Source of the DNA: Pseudofabraea citricarpa
Lineage: Eukaryota; Ascomycota; Leotiomycetes; Helotiales; Dermateaceae
DNA length: 64,000 nt
Direction of reading: 5' to 3'
Assembly (NCBI GenBank): GCA_029641185.1
Contig: JAPWGK010000002.1
Span: 2,046,001-2,110,000, forward strand
Shown here: positions 44,080 to 55,099 of the stretch, piece after piece
How positions within the stretch are numbered: the stretch's first letter is position 1
How the letters are laid out: every line of letters begins with the position of its first letter
Made by a program: the position numbers and the translations under genes
The notes under the pieces: generated by a model
What the model was told of the DNA's origin: nothing
The model's database searches: none
What the model saw: only the letters and a program-made list of their open reading frames with translations

Positions 44080-45164
44080 ATGGAGTCGACAACGTGCAGC
44101 AAAATCAGAGAGCAGAATTTCCTTGCAGTCCATGGCATCCTGGCTGCCATCAAACCTCCCAACCATGTGCGAGCGCACTTCGTGGATCCTCAAATATTCT
44201 CCCGTCTCCCAATCCGCCTATCTCAGATGCCTTTCTACCCCGATAGCCAGGTCGACTTTGGCCTCCGGTTTAGCAAACCCTTTCCCGAGCAACAATTCGA
44301 TGAGGCCTTCGCAGAACGGTTTGGCGTCGAACCAGCTCTGCTTTCTTGGTCGTCTCCCAAAGATTCGATAGTCGACGCACGTGCTTGTGCCTACGCTCTT
44401 AAGACGAACCTGAGCTCTGTCCCCATTTTCGAAGACTCTCCATGGTCCATTGACCGAGAGTATGGCAAGTCATTGATGAAAGACAGCAAGTGGAATTTCA
44501 CAACGTACGTCCGACACGACCCTGACCTTGACACTGCGGGAAGCTGACAGTACTTAGCCAACGATTCACCAAATCTAGATGGGCGAACTTAGGAGAAGGT
44601 GGAGGCCGTGGGCCAGGATCAGATGTGTATTGGGATACCATAGGTATCTTCCAGGCCTGTGAAGTTGATCCCCCCGAACCGGGCGAAAGCTGCTCTACAC
44701 GCGCTCCTCACATGTCCTGCATCCTCGCCCATGATGCGCCACTCGATGATCGTGTGCTGCGAAGCGAGCTGGTCTGCATCACAACCATCATGAAAGAAAG
44801 GCTCAGGTATCCAGAGTGGCACGCGCATCGCTTCTTCCCAGTAAGTTTGAGACTCTTTGTTTTGAATGGTCATTGGCCCTAACCACAGATGAACTTGGCA
44901 CAGGTCTTCGTCTATACATTAAATGGATCTCACGTCCGCATCACACAGGCTCATTTTGACGGCCAATTCTTGCAACTGCGCCGCACGGAACCGGTCGAGA
45001 TCTCCCACGGAGAAACCGACCTCGCTTCAATGAAAATGCTGATGAGGTGGCTTATGGCCGAACCTCTGGGAGATACGAAGTGGGAGGGCGAAGTAGAAGA
45101 AGACGTGGAAACGTCGCATGCCATTCCACCGTCAACCCCGAAAAGGAGGGCGATGAGAGTCTGA
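44080..45164 (+). CDS. Conserved fungal protein of unknown function
   Basis: Exons 44080-44504, 44558-44840 and 44889-45164 give 327 residues. Splices are in phase and join smoothly: NFTTQRFTKSRWANLGEGGG and HRFFPMNLAQVFVYTLNG. The protein has a mixed, globular composition with no signal peptide, membrane segment or low complexity until the final basic PSTPKRRAMRV. Distinct elements are HGILAAIKPPNHVRAHFVD, ILAHDAPLDDRVLRSELVCITTIM, and VRITQAHFDGQFLQLRR followed by MKMLMRWLMA. I recall this style from fungal lineage-restricted proteins but cannot name a domain or activity. Confidence 0.78.
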
Positions 45165-47350
45165 TGTTGTATGCAAGCGCATGTTTTTTCTTTGGGGGAG
45201 GGGGGAGGGAAAGGCGTTTTTGGCAGATGTTTTCTTAGCGTGTCTTGATTATAACCCAACGACTTTCTTCTTTCTTCAATCATGATTTTGATTATTATGG
45301 CATTTAGCCATCATGAGCAACTAGCTCTCTTGTGTGAACTCTTGCCAGCTTCGATTGTTTTGTTTTATTTTTTTCTTCCCTTCTCTAATCTGTCGGATAT
45401 TTCTTGCTGGGATTTTGTTGTAAGGTATATAGTTTATTTATCTACTTATAAATATATACTTAAGAACGAGATAAATATCAAGGAATAAATAAAGTTTACT
45501 TTATCCTAATATCCAACGTCTTTTATAAGAAAAAGAAAGAATAGCAAGTAAGGTACATAATTATAAAAGTATTATAAGTAGTAAGCGAGATTCAAAGAGG
45601 AACTTATTATATATCTCCTTAATAATCGAGATACTTTCTCTCTCTATAGTCCCTAAGGGGCCGTATCTCTAGATATATATATATAAACGTACGAGCAAAA
45701 ATTTCTTTCCTATGTAAACTGAATTTTGCGGTAGCGTACCTATATTCCATAACATCCCCTAAGTAGTATCAAACATTCTTTTCTACAGCCTTTCAGCACC
45801 GAACTGAGATGATTTTAGATTCGTATCTACATCTTCGAGCCATGTGATTCAGCTTTGATTTCCGTGAGGCAAGCAAGCCATAGAGTATGGTATGGTATGG
45901 TACGGCACATGACTTGAGAATCCACCTAGTTAGTATAAAACAACAAAAGAGGTTCAATACCTGATGGAAGAAGCCAATTGAAAGCTATAATGGAAGACCC
46001 AGCTGGGAAGGATGTTGGGAGGTAAGCAAGCGACAGAGGAAATATTCCAAACCCGCAGACGAGCAGGCGTGAGATCAGTCGCGTCGGTAGAGAAGGAGGG
46101 CGTCGTATTTCGAGATATGCACGCATGCGGGAATGACAGCGAGGAGAGCAGTGACAACAGCTGTAGAACAGCTACCAACAGCACATAGCTAGCTACATAA
46201 TGAATTAATCGTGATCGCCACGACTTGAATCCCCTACACTCAAAATCCCGCAGCTCTGCCGGCTTCTGCTTCATGAATAAATCTGCTGTCACTCTTCATT
46301 ATTATCATCATCAGCAGCTAGGGTGTTTAGGTATTTCTCTCGGTTTCGATTCTTCTTTATATAGCCCTTCTATTTCTACTCGGACCTGACTCCCTATTGC
46401 TTACCTATCTTCGTTGCTATTTTTTACCCATCGCTTGAATACGCCCAAGGGAAGGAAAGGAGGAGGAGGAGGAGGGGCGAAGTCATTATTGGATTCAAGA
46501 GGTTCGCTTCAATGTCGGTAGGTAGGTACTCTTACTTAGCATCATCTCGAGATCGTGCTCGTCTCAACTCAACAAAAAAGAAAAAAAAAAAAAGAAAAAA
46601 AAAAAGAAAAAAAAGAGAGAAGAGAGGGTTGGTCTTCGCGTGCGGAGCTCTTGTGATTTACGTTTTCATTTGACTTCATTTTGATGGGTTGGTTTGCTGG
46701 GGTATTTACTCCCCGAGGGGGGCTCCTGTACAGGCTTGCTTCTCTGATCATCTGCAGCATAATGTGGTACGATACATCTGTCACTTCCTATTGTAGGAGC
46801 TGGTGATTGCTCAGGACAGACTTTACCGATCATCCGAGACGACATCCGATCCGATATAGATCCTCGGTTAAGCGCCCTCCCCCCCTTTCTCTCCTCTCCC
46901 TTTCCCCGAGGCATCACCAATCAGCGTCACAGACACGCCAGACCCACGATTGTTTACCAAACGTTTTTGCATTCTTTTTCGAATCTTGTCGACAAACCCG
47001 AAGCCAATCTATCTATCCCTTAAAGCACAGTTCCGGTTTGAAAAGACCATATCCATGCCTTTAAACCATGCCACATGCCACGAGTCGATCCACCGACTCC
47101 TATAAGAAGAAAGAGACAAAAGAGAAAAATAGAACGAGAGCGATATGCGGAATCTCGAGAATACCCTCCATTACGCCATGATTTCACAATGCCCACCCCC
47201 GTACCAACCCCATCCTTTCGTCCAGAAATTAGAAGAAGAAAAAAAAAAAAAAAACAACGCCAGAGCCACTGCCTTATGTAAAAAACACATTTGATAAAGT
47301 TTTCTCCCGTTGATCGCGCCCAAACTCGTGTATAGTCGTTATATTAGCTC
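45165..47350. other. Convergent intergenic region with an AT-rich block and poly-A tracts
   Basis: From about 45390 to 45720 the DNA is strikingly AT-rich, unlike its surroundings. Interrupted A-tracts lie at 46574-46613. The rest holds 3' flanks. Open frames near 45926-46292 and 46666-46920 look accidental. Confidence 0.45.
46574..46613. repeat. Interrupted poly-A tract
   Basis: A-runs separated by single G residues, in intergenic DNA. Confidence 0.85.
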
Positions 47351-49969
47351 TTATTGTGTGATCTCGGTTGAATGGCTCCACGAAGATCCTAGTTGCTTCC
47401 CATCCTCGTGCTCGTGACTCAGTGCTGCCGGTGTGACAGGAGTAATCATAACCTCTGGAGTCGTCCTTTGTGTCTCTGGAATGGGTTCGTGCTTGGGCAC
47501 TAGATTCTCATCATCTTTCGGTAGGATGGTGTTACTACTTTTGATAGTAGAAACACTCTCATCTAGTCGACCCAAATCCAATCCACGGAGCTCATCCACA
47601 TGGGAAGAACCTCGAGAGTGACCTCCATGTGTTATAGAGGCAAAAGGATTTGAACTCTCTCCGGCACCATTCTCCAGATGTTCGATATGCCGTGCAACAT
47701 CCTTGTCATCAGGATCCTCATCGCCAAGCATGCCTGCGAGGCTACGGAAATTAAATAAAGGTTCGGTACCATCCTCTTCTCGCCTCTCGTTATTAGTGAC
47801 ATCCAGACTTGATGAAGATCCTTGAACCCCATTGCGAAGACTGTTCGGTACAGACTCGCTCAAAGATGAAGAGTGACTCGAAGCCGTACTCATTTGACGA
47901 AGATGAGAGGGCTTGTCAGGCGCTGTAGGCGATGGTTGATGATCGTTCGATACATTCGGTTCAAGATGTCGTGCTCCAGGAAACCCATGACTTGAGCTGG
48001 CGCGTGCAACATCAATCGGGGCCGTCATAGATGCAGTACCACGATCGATACCTTTCCCTTTTGGATCTGGACCTTCAGCAATTTCGGGTGTGGGCTCTCT
48101 AGCAAGGTGACTTGCACCACTGTTACCTCTCCTTCTACCAATACCAGGCAGAGAAAGACTCAATGCGCTTCCGTTGGCAGAATTTGCTCCACTCCCATAG
48201 ACTTTTCTTTCTCTCTTCTCTTTCTTCTTGTCCTCCTTGGCCTTCTTCTTTGCCTCTTTCTGTGCCTCCTTGTCACTCTTCTTCTTCCTCTCTTCCTCGG
48301 CAGCCAAACTCAATCTGATAGCTTCCATCATCATCATATCTTCCAGGTCCTCAATCCTACTTCGTCTCCTTGAACTAGCACGTCCACCGTCGGGTCGAAG
48401 AGAATCGCCCAAGCGAGGGCCAGCTTCACCCGGCCTAGTAGAGGGCGTCGCAGAGCCACTTGCAGGATTGGAACCGCTGTCGCCCCGATGCCTTCCAAAT
48501 CGACTCCTACCTGTGAACCCGAAACTCCTATTATCCGTAGCTGTATTGCCCATTAGATAGGCTGCTGAATGTAGGGCTGTCGCCGCCGCTGATCTTCGAG
48601 CTAGATGTGATCTCGCGTTTGCTAACTTTGTCGCCCAATCTGGTCGAACACGATCAGTTGTAATCACAGTCGAAGCATTTGCTGAAATTGATGTTGCCCT
48701 CCTCTTATTTCTTTCGACAGGCGCAAGTGTTGGACTAGCTGCAGAGTTCAACGATGAAGATGATGACATAGCCGGAGAAAAATTCGCAACTCCTTGACCT
48801 GTGTTCGCATATGCCAAGCCTTTACGGATAGGTGGGGGCTCATATGTGACTCCAAATTCTGGTTGTTGACAATAAGGGCAAGTAGCAGGTTCAGATACGA
48901 GCGATTCTGGCTCTTCGTTTGTAGGTGGTGGTGCTGGATTTGACGGGTCGTTGTGTTCATGTTCCGGAGGATGAGGATCTGGTCTCTTGATTTGTACAAA
49001 GCACTCGGAGCAGATTAATTGATCGCAACATCGAGTCTTGTTAAGGTATGGTGGATAGTAAAGAAAGCAAATCGGGCATTCGATAGCATCCTTGTAAAGA
49101 AATACCTCGAGAGCTTGTCCATTGACATAAGGATCATTTGGAAGCTGTACCTCTCTTGGTACCATTTCTGGCTGAGTAGGTGTCTTGGAGGTTGTGAGAG
49201 AAGCAAGTGTCTTCGATCGAGGTCGAAATGGAGAATGTGATGCCTGCGGAGCTTGCGGGCTTAGTGGGGAAGTGGGAGATGGCAGAGAGAAAGCTGGATG
49301 GGATGGTGAAAGGGTAGCAGATGCATCGGAAGCAGCGGAATGGGATCTTGAGGTAATCGGAACTGTCAAGCTATGGATATTCTGAGTTGACGTGTGCGTG
49401 GATTCGGATGGCTGGGGTCTTGATATATCTTCAGGTGGAATCTCATCTGCAGCCGGGATTGGAAGTCCCCTTCCAGCCGCCACCAACTGATGCTCTGTCC
49501 ATTCCTCCTTGAAATCATCCAAACCCCTCCAAAAAGGAGCTATTCGTCGCTCAATCTAGACAATGTTAGCTTCGCAATCGTTCACGGATGCGCGCATCCA
49601 TACCATTAGCTGTCGAACAGTAGGTTTGCTAAAGTCCTCGGTCCCGGTGTAGACGCCCATTGTCACTAAAAATCCCCCATCGACATGTTCTTCCTTCAGA
49701 CTTCTCTCCCTCTCCTTTTCTCGAGCCACCCTCTCTTTCTCCAGCTTCCGGGCCTCTCTCTCCTGCTTGGTTTCCCTCCGCTCGGGCTGATCTGGGTTTC
49801 CTGTCGATCCAATGCCCAAGAAGGACAAGTCCGGTCTATTACCACTCCTCCCCCCACGGGACGAATGGGTCGCCGTGTTGGGGGATGTTGGACCGCTTCC
49901 TGACAGTGTTCGACCCATGGGGTTTGCCGAGTCAGGACCCCGCGCTTCCTTTGTGCTGCTGTTCCCCAT
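47351..49969 (-). CDS. SIP5: SIP5-like protein with RING-type cysteine cluster
   Basis: Exons 49969-49604 and 49555-47351, with a 48-bp intron, give 856 residues. The start at 49969 gives MGNSSTKE, a possible N-myristoylation sequence. Conserved parts are [24 protein letters not shown] joined to [25 protein letters not shown] across the intron. A cysteine cluster follows at about 275-345 ([44 protein letters not shown]). A charged helix rich in Glu and Lys ([18 protein letters not shown]) and long Ser-rich tails follow. Yeast Sip5 is linked to Snf1 kinase and Reg1/Glc7 phosphatase in glucose signalling; a ubiquitin-ligase role is inferred only from the RING-like pattern. Confidence 0.9.
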
Positions 49970-50307
49970 GCTGGCGATGTCTCTGTTGATGTCCGCGACT
50001 GCCGGCACAGGATCCTTTTGACTATCGGACGGCGAGAGCAGGTCGAGCAGGTCGCAGAGAAAGGAGAGGGTGATAGATTAAGGTGAAGTCGTGTGTTTAT
50101 GCGTAAATGGTGGGGGATATGATTCAGATGTTCAGGGAGAGTTGGCAGGTTTGGTATGGATCACACGACAGGGAAGATGCCCGTGGCAGTGTTGTGGCAT
50201 CGAGACAATCAATCGGCGCTGGGTTGCATGATCATTGATGTCATCTGCAGGTCGACGTGGGCTGGGGGGGGATGGTGAGTGAGGGTGTGTTGGAGATGAG
50301 TGTTGTG

Positions 50308-50347
50308 TGGTGGTGGTGGTGGTGGTGGTGGTGGTTGTTGTTGTGGT
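50308..50347. repeat. (GTG)n / (GTT)n trinucleotide tract
   Basis: About nine GTG units grading into GTT units, upstream of SIP5. Confidence 0.9.
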
Positions 50348-51372
50348 GTTGTGTGTGTCGGCGGGATGAGGAAGTTAGTTGGTGGTTGATGGGGGTGTAG
50401 AGAGTTATGAGTTATGGAAGTTTTATGAAGTGAGTGTCATGATTGCTTGGTTGGAGGTTCATAGTTGGCGAGTTGGCTGGTTGGCTGGAGGTGGAGTTGG
50501 GTGCCGGTGGTGGGTGGGTAGCGGGAAAGTGTGTGTGGGTAGCAACCAGCAACCAGCAACTAGCAACTAGCAGGTGGAGCAGTGACGGCCGCGCTTTCCG
50601 GCGCCCAAGAAGGCTGAATGACGGTTGACGGTACAGACTGGACTTAAAACTTGTACGTACGGTACGTACCTAGGTACTTACCTTTAAAGTACACTACATC
50701 ATTTGTTTGTTGATTATTATTCACTTCCTCACTTCACTTCACTTCTTCACTTTGCCCAACTGACCGAGTAGGGCCATGTCTGAGACTCGATATCTTCCCC
50801 CTCCGCATGCGGCCATGATGAATCTTCGCTACCAGCTCCAGCTCCAGCACAACTCTCAGGCACAGGCACCGTTACTATCCTATCCCCCTTTTCTTGTCCA
50901 CCCAACCTCAGGAGTCCGTGAGCACTGAACACACTGTTTTCAGCGAGCCTCTTACAATCTTAGCTCTTAGCTGATCCGTTAATGCTATTGCCATTTTCAA
51001 GCGGCTGAATCGCATATCACCATTATTCCTAGGTCATGCCGGAGATCAAGTCTGATCCTCCTTGTTTGCCGCCTTTGCTTTCTGCTGGATATGGCTTGCT
51101 CTCGTGGTGTCCAAGCATGTATTTTGGTTTTCTTCCCCAGCTGTCCCTTGCCTTAGCTGGCTCTCCTGCTCGATGAAGACCGTGTCGGGCGTTGGGCGGA
51201 CCGCAATTGTACCTGACTTTATGCGGAGCGGTAAGCTCCTCCCTACCAGAATCATGCTTAGAGCCTTAGACGGGTGCTAAAAGAGGGCTTGAAACCCACC
51301 AGACGAGTGGGTTCACTGGCTTGGGTTGCGGGAACTTGGAAGGCCAGACGCCAGAAGGCCAGCGGTGAAGTA

Positions 51373-51400
51373 GAGATTCGAGATTCGAGATTCGAGATTC
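51373..51400. repeat. 7-bp tandem repeat GAGATTC, four copies
   Basis: Four perfect consecutive copies in intergenic DNA. A related GCGAGAT repeat occurs near 60538. Confidence 0.9.
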
Positions 51401-52700
51401 ACGATGACCCATTCCTGGACGCAGACTCTCCGAATTCCATCCCGACTCGGCTGATGCGTTCATCTCATTCATGTGAAATCAAGATGAAGACGAAGAGCGT
51501 CTCAGCATTGGCAGGCGGCACGTGATCCGCGTGTAGTGGACCTCGGAGCTGAGATAACGACATAGATAACAGAAATTTGTACGAGATCAGCAGGGTCTTT
51601 GCTTTTTGTCGCTGAACGCTGCATAACAAGACGCCTACGCAAGCAAAAGAGCCTTGAAACAACGACGACGACAACAACAAGAACAAGAGCAACAAGGGAT
51701 CCAAAGGAACCGCAAGCCAAAACGCAATCTTCAGCCTGTCCAGGACGTGGCGATGATGAATTGCTAAGACAGACAGATGTACGAGTCACAGACTTCGGAT
51801 GAACAGAGCAACCAACGCCGTCTCCCGTTTCCTGTGCCACTCATCTCTCATCTCTGCAGCCACAGCGAGATCTAATCGGTCTGCATTTTAACCCAGTTTA
51901 TTATCCACCATCCAGAAAATCAAACCTCGCCAAGCCCGCTTGCGTGCTCCTCCACCTCTATCCGCTTTGAGGATTACCATCCCATGCCATCCCCCCCCAC
52001 CACGCAGTCAGAGAAATATACATTTCTCAAACGCGACTCATCTTGTCATCATGTTATAACAAATTCAGAACACCTATCTTCCCTTTCTTCTCTTCTATCC
52101 TCCTTGACTCCCAATTCAATTCCAACCTAGGTACGGAGTACAAAGTCCTCAAGAGTGCCTCTCAAAAAAAAAAAAAAAAGTTATACCTCGTTATTTCCAC
52201 TGGCTATCTTTTTGGATTGGTTAGCGTGTCTATGGCCTAGATGGACGGAGGTATAATTCTATTCTATGATTTGAATGACCGATCTGGTATCTCTTGTTGT
52301 GAATGTGACATTTATTTAGGTACGTGCTTGTTCGAGGGACTTGGTATGGAATAAGCAGCGAGTGCTTAAGTCTAGCGAGATCTGCCAAGGAGACGATGGG
52401 AAAACAGTAAACGGGAAAACAAACAGGCCAAGCTCAATAATGGAAATTTGCTCATTTTGGGGGGGGGGGTCTCTTGGCGACCTACCGACAAACTGGATGA
52501 TACCCAATCCTTCTGCTCGACTACAAAACATGTATGACGGAGTTTGTGGTTCGATAATCTATTTATTCATCACAGCTTTTGGTGATCTTTAAGAGACCTA
52601 TTCCAAAGGCGGCTCTTGACTGACTGGCCCTCTCCAACCCCCCGCCCCCTTTTCTTTCGTACCCGACGCCTCCTTAGAACTGGATTCAGAAATATCAGTC

Positions 52701-54196
52701 TCAATGCACGCCATTCGTAGCCTTCTTCACATCCACCGCGGCCCCATTCTTGCCCGTAACCTGATCCACCATTTCTCGACAGCATCCAAGATAGCGCAAG
52801 GGGTCACAGAGCTGGTGCAGAGTCTGCTGATCCACCGCTTTCGAAATGGCTGCATTCTCCTGCAAGACGTCCAGCAAAGGTCTCTTGAGTTCGATAGACA
52901 GCTTGCACGATGCATACACGACATCGTGGGCTTTCTGGCGGCCGATCTGCGGCGCGATGCCCATCATGACGGCTTCAGCTACGATCAAGCCGCGTGTCGA
53001 GTTGAGATTCTCGAGCATGGCGTCCCCGTTGACGACGAGGCCGCTGAGCGCGAAGCACGTCTGGTGCAGAGCGCCGCAGCAGAGCACGAAACTGTCTGGT
53101 ACGGCGCTCCATTCCAGATGCCACGACCCGGAAGCGCGCTCAAAGTCGGATACCATAGCATCCAGTGCCAGACCGGCGTTGGAGCGGAGTAGCTTCGAAG
53201 CTGCCAGGATCACTTCGCTCGAGATCGGATTACGTTTCTGAGGCATAGTAGATGAAGCTCCGCGGTGTGGGACGAAGGGTTCGGATACCTCGCCTAGTTC
53301 ATTTGACGACATGATTATTATATCGAGAGCAATCTTCCCCAGGGAGCCGCCGATCAAGGCTAGGTAGTTGACGATTTCCGCAATGTGGTCCCGTGCCACG
53401 TGCCATGTTATCGACGGGTCTTTTAATCCCAGCTCTTGGGCTAGCTGGCGCCGTACTTGGATTCCTGTTGAATCGCTCCCTAATGATGCGAGCGTACCAG
53501 CTGCACCACCGAATTGGACCAAGAGACAACGTGACTCGATCTCGTCGAGTCTTTCAACGTGCCTTTGAATCCCGGAAAGGTAGACGGCACACTTGTAGCC
53601 GAAAGTGACTGGGAGAGCATGCTGAAGATGTGTTCTCCCTGCCATGGGTCTTCAACTGATTAGAATTGTAACGCTAGGGATTTCAAAGTTTAGTACTTAC
53701 AGATCTTTATGTGTCTCGCTCAACTTGGTCAGGATATCTACTAGCTCCGTCAATTGTCTCCGTACAAGTACGAGACCAGTACGCATTTGTAACATAGATG
53801 CGGTATCCATGATATCTTGGGTCGTTGCACCCCAATGAAGATAGCGGCCATATTCGTCACCAACCATCTCTGAGAGTTGGTTCACCAGTGGTAAGACAGG
53901 ATATCCAACGATATCTGTCTCGGCGGAGAGTCTCTCAAAACTAGTCAAAATTATTCAGCATATGAAATTTGGGAGTGCGGACGGAAGATTTACTTGATTT
54001 TTTCAACTGTGGCTAGTGATGTAATTGCTGCTCCGGCATCTTTTGGAATCACACCTAGAAAAGATTGCGCTTTTGCAAGGGCACCTTCGACTTCAATCAT
54101 ACGCCGTACGTACGCTTCATCTGAGAAGATCTTTCTCGCCTCTTCTATGCCAAAGAGATTTCGAAAGACACGGGAGTCGAGGACGCTGACTGCCAT
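52701..54196 (-). CDS. PcaB-type lyase of the fumarase/adenylosuccinate lyase superfamily
   Basis: Exons 54196-53994, 53940-53701 and 53649-52701 give 463 residues. The superfamily signature GASSTMPQKRNPISSEVI lies at about 277-294 and holds the catalytic serine loop. HWGATTQDIMDTA (about 98-110) and PMAGRTHLQHALPVTFG are also conserved. FERASGSWHLEWSAVP resembles bacterial-type 3-carboxy-cis,cis-muconate cycloisomerase more than Ade13. Fungi normally use an unrelated beta-propeller enzyme for that step, so the substrate here is open; a C-N or C-O lyase on a dicarboxylate is the safe statement. Introns are 51 and 53 bp. It is divergent from a transcription factor and a permease, suggesting a shared catabolic pathway. 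Confidence 0.85.
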
Positions 54197-55099
54197 TTTG
54201 AAAGATGTAACGGGTAGATAGATGGTAGATTTTAGTAAAACAGGAAGGATGAGAAAGTTGTAATAGAGAATTAGCTGACTAGGAATAAATGAAAGCTGTT
54301 TAAAAGATATGGAAGATGTGGAAAGAAGTCATACTTGACCAGTATCTGCACAGATATATGTGGAGAGCTGCCCGGAAGGCAAAGTTGGGGTCCAAAGACC
54401 TCGCTTTCTTATTCCGGCCGGAATAGCAGACCCTACCTCGGAATACTGCTGGTTGATGAAAAGATCCGCCTCTTCCCCACTTGTGGATGGTCTTGGGAGT
54501 TTGGCACCTGATTCTCTTCCTTCCAGCGAAGTTTCTTTCGCGTCCTTAGCATGATTAAGGGTGCATCCGGTTTCATGCTTCTTGATTGTATCCCTGTGAA
54601 ATGGTGTCAAAGGAAAGGTTAAAGTGAACGAAGTTGGGGTTCGCTAAATGCCCGTATTGCCAAGCCACCAAACTAGCTTGAAAGTAGAGCTAGATAATGA
54701 CACGTGACCATGCGCTCTCTCCATGAATGGATCTTGGACTTCGTAACGATGCACTCGTACAGAAATGGCGAAAAGAAGCAATATGTCCGCATTTACCCCA
54801 AGGAATTCAAAGACAAATCATGGATCTTGGTAACTCGCTTCTCACCGGTTCAACCAAAAGCACAAGTGAAAGTAGTGAAATTACCCCTCAAGTTTGGTAC
54901 GTGAGCTGTCCAACGACCAAGCGTTTGTCTAATAACAGTGCAGTGACCGCTGTAGGATGTAAGATTACTTCGAGTCGATCTGAGATGAAATAAAGGCTGA
55001 GAGATTGTTAGAAAGAAAGTCAGGTGTGACGGGGTTTTGCCATCAGTAGGTCACGATTATCATCAAGCCAGCATTTCACAACTGACCGAAACACAACAG
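54197..55099. other. Intergenic region between the lyase and the transcription factor
   Basis: This contains the 16-bp CCGG palindrome listed separately, an ACACGTGACC E-box-like site near 54699, and possibly an unresolved first exon of the transcription factor (in-frame ATGs near 54704 and 54727 do not connect clearly). Confidence 0.45.
54410..54425. promoter_or_regulatory. 16-bp palindrome TATTCCGGCCGGAATA, likely zinc-cluster factor site
   Basis: A perfect inverted repeat with everted/inverted CCGG halves, 215 bp upstream of the lyase start codon. Zn2Cys6 factors bind such CGG/CCG pairs. The neighbouring regulator is a natural candidate, by inference. Confidence 0.5.

Larger units (their letters stand above)
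49970..52700. other. Long intergenic region with simple repeats, no gene supported
   Basis: This contains a (GTG)n tract, GAGATTC repeats and short A and G runs (about 52158 and 52461). Open frames are short and not protein-like. It separates SIP5 from the catabolic cluster. Confidence 0.4.

Noticed and set aside
52701..54196. Adenylosuccinate lyase ADE13
   Set aside because: Superfamily signature fits, but the segment FERASGSWHLEW and the PMAGRTHLQHALP block match PcaB-type lyases better.
54704..54993. First exon of the transcription factor
   Set aside because: Open frames exist, but no donor joins them in phase to the zinc-cluster exon with sensible sequence, so the start was left open.
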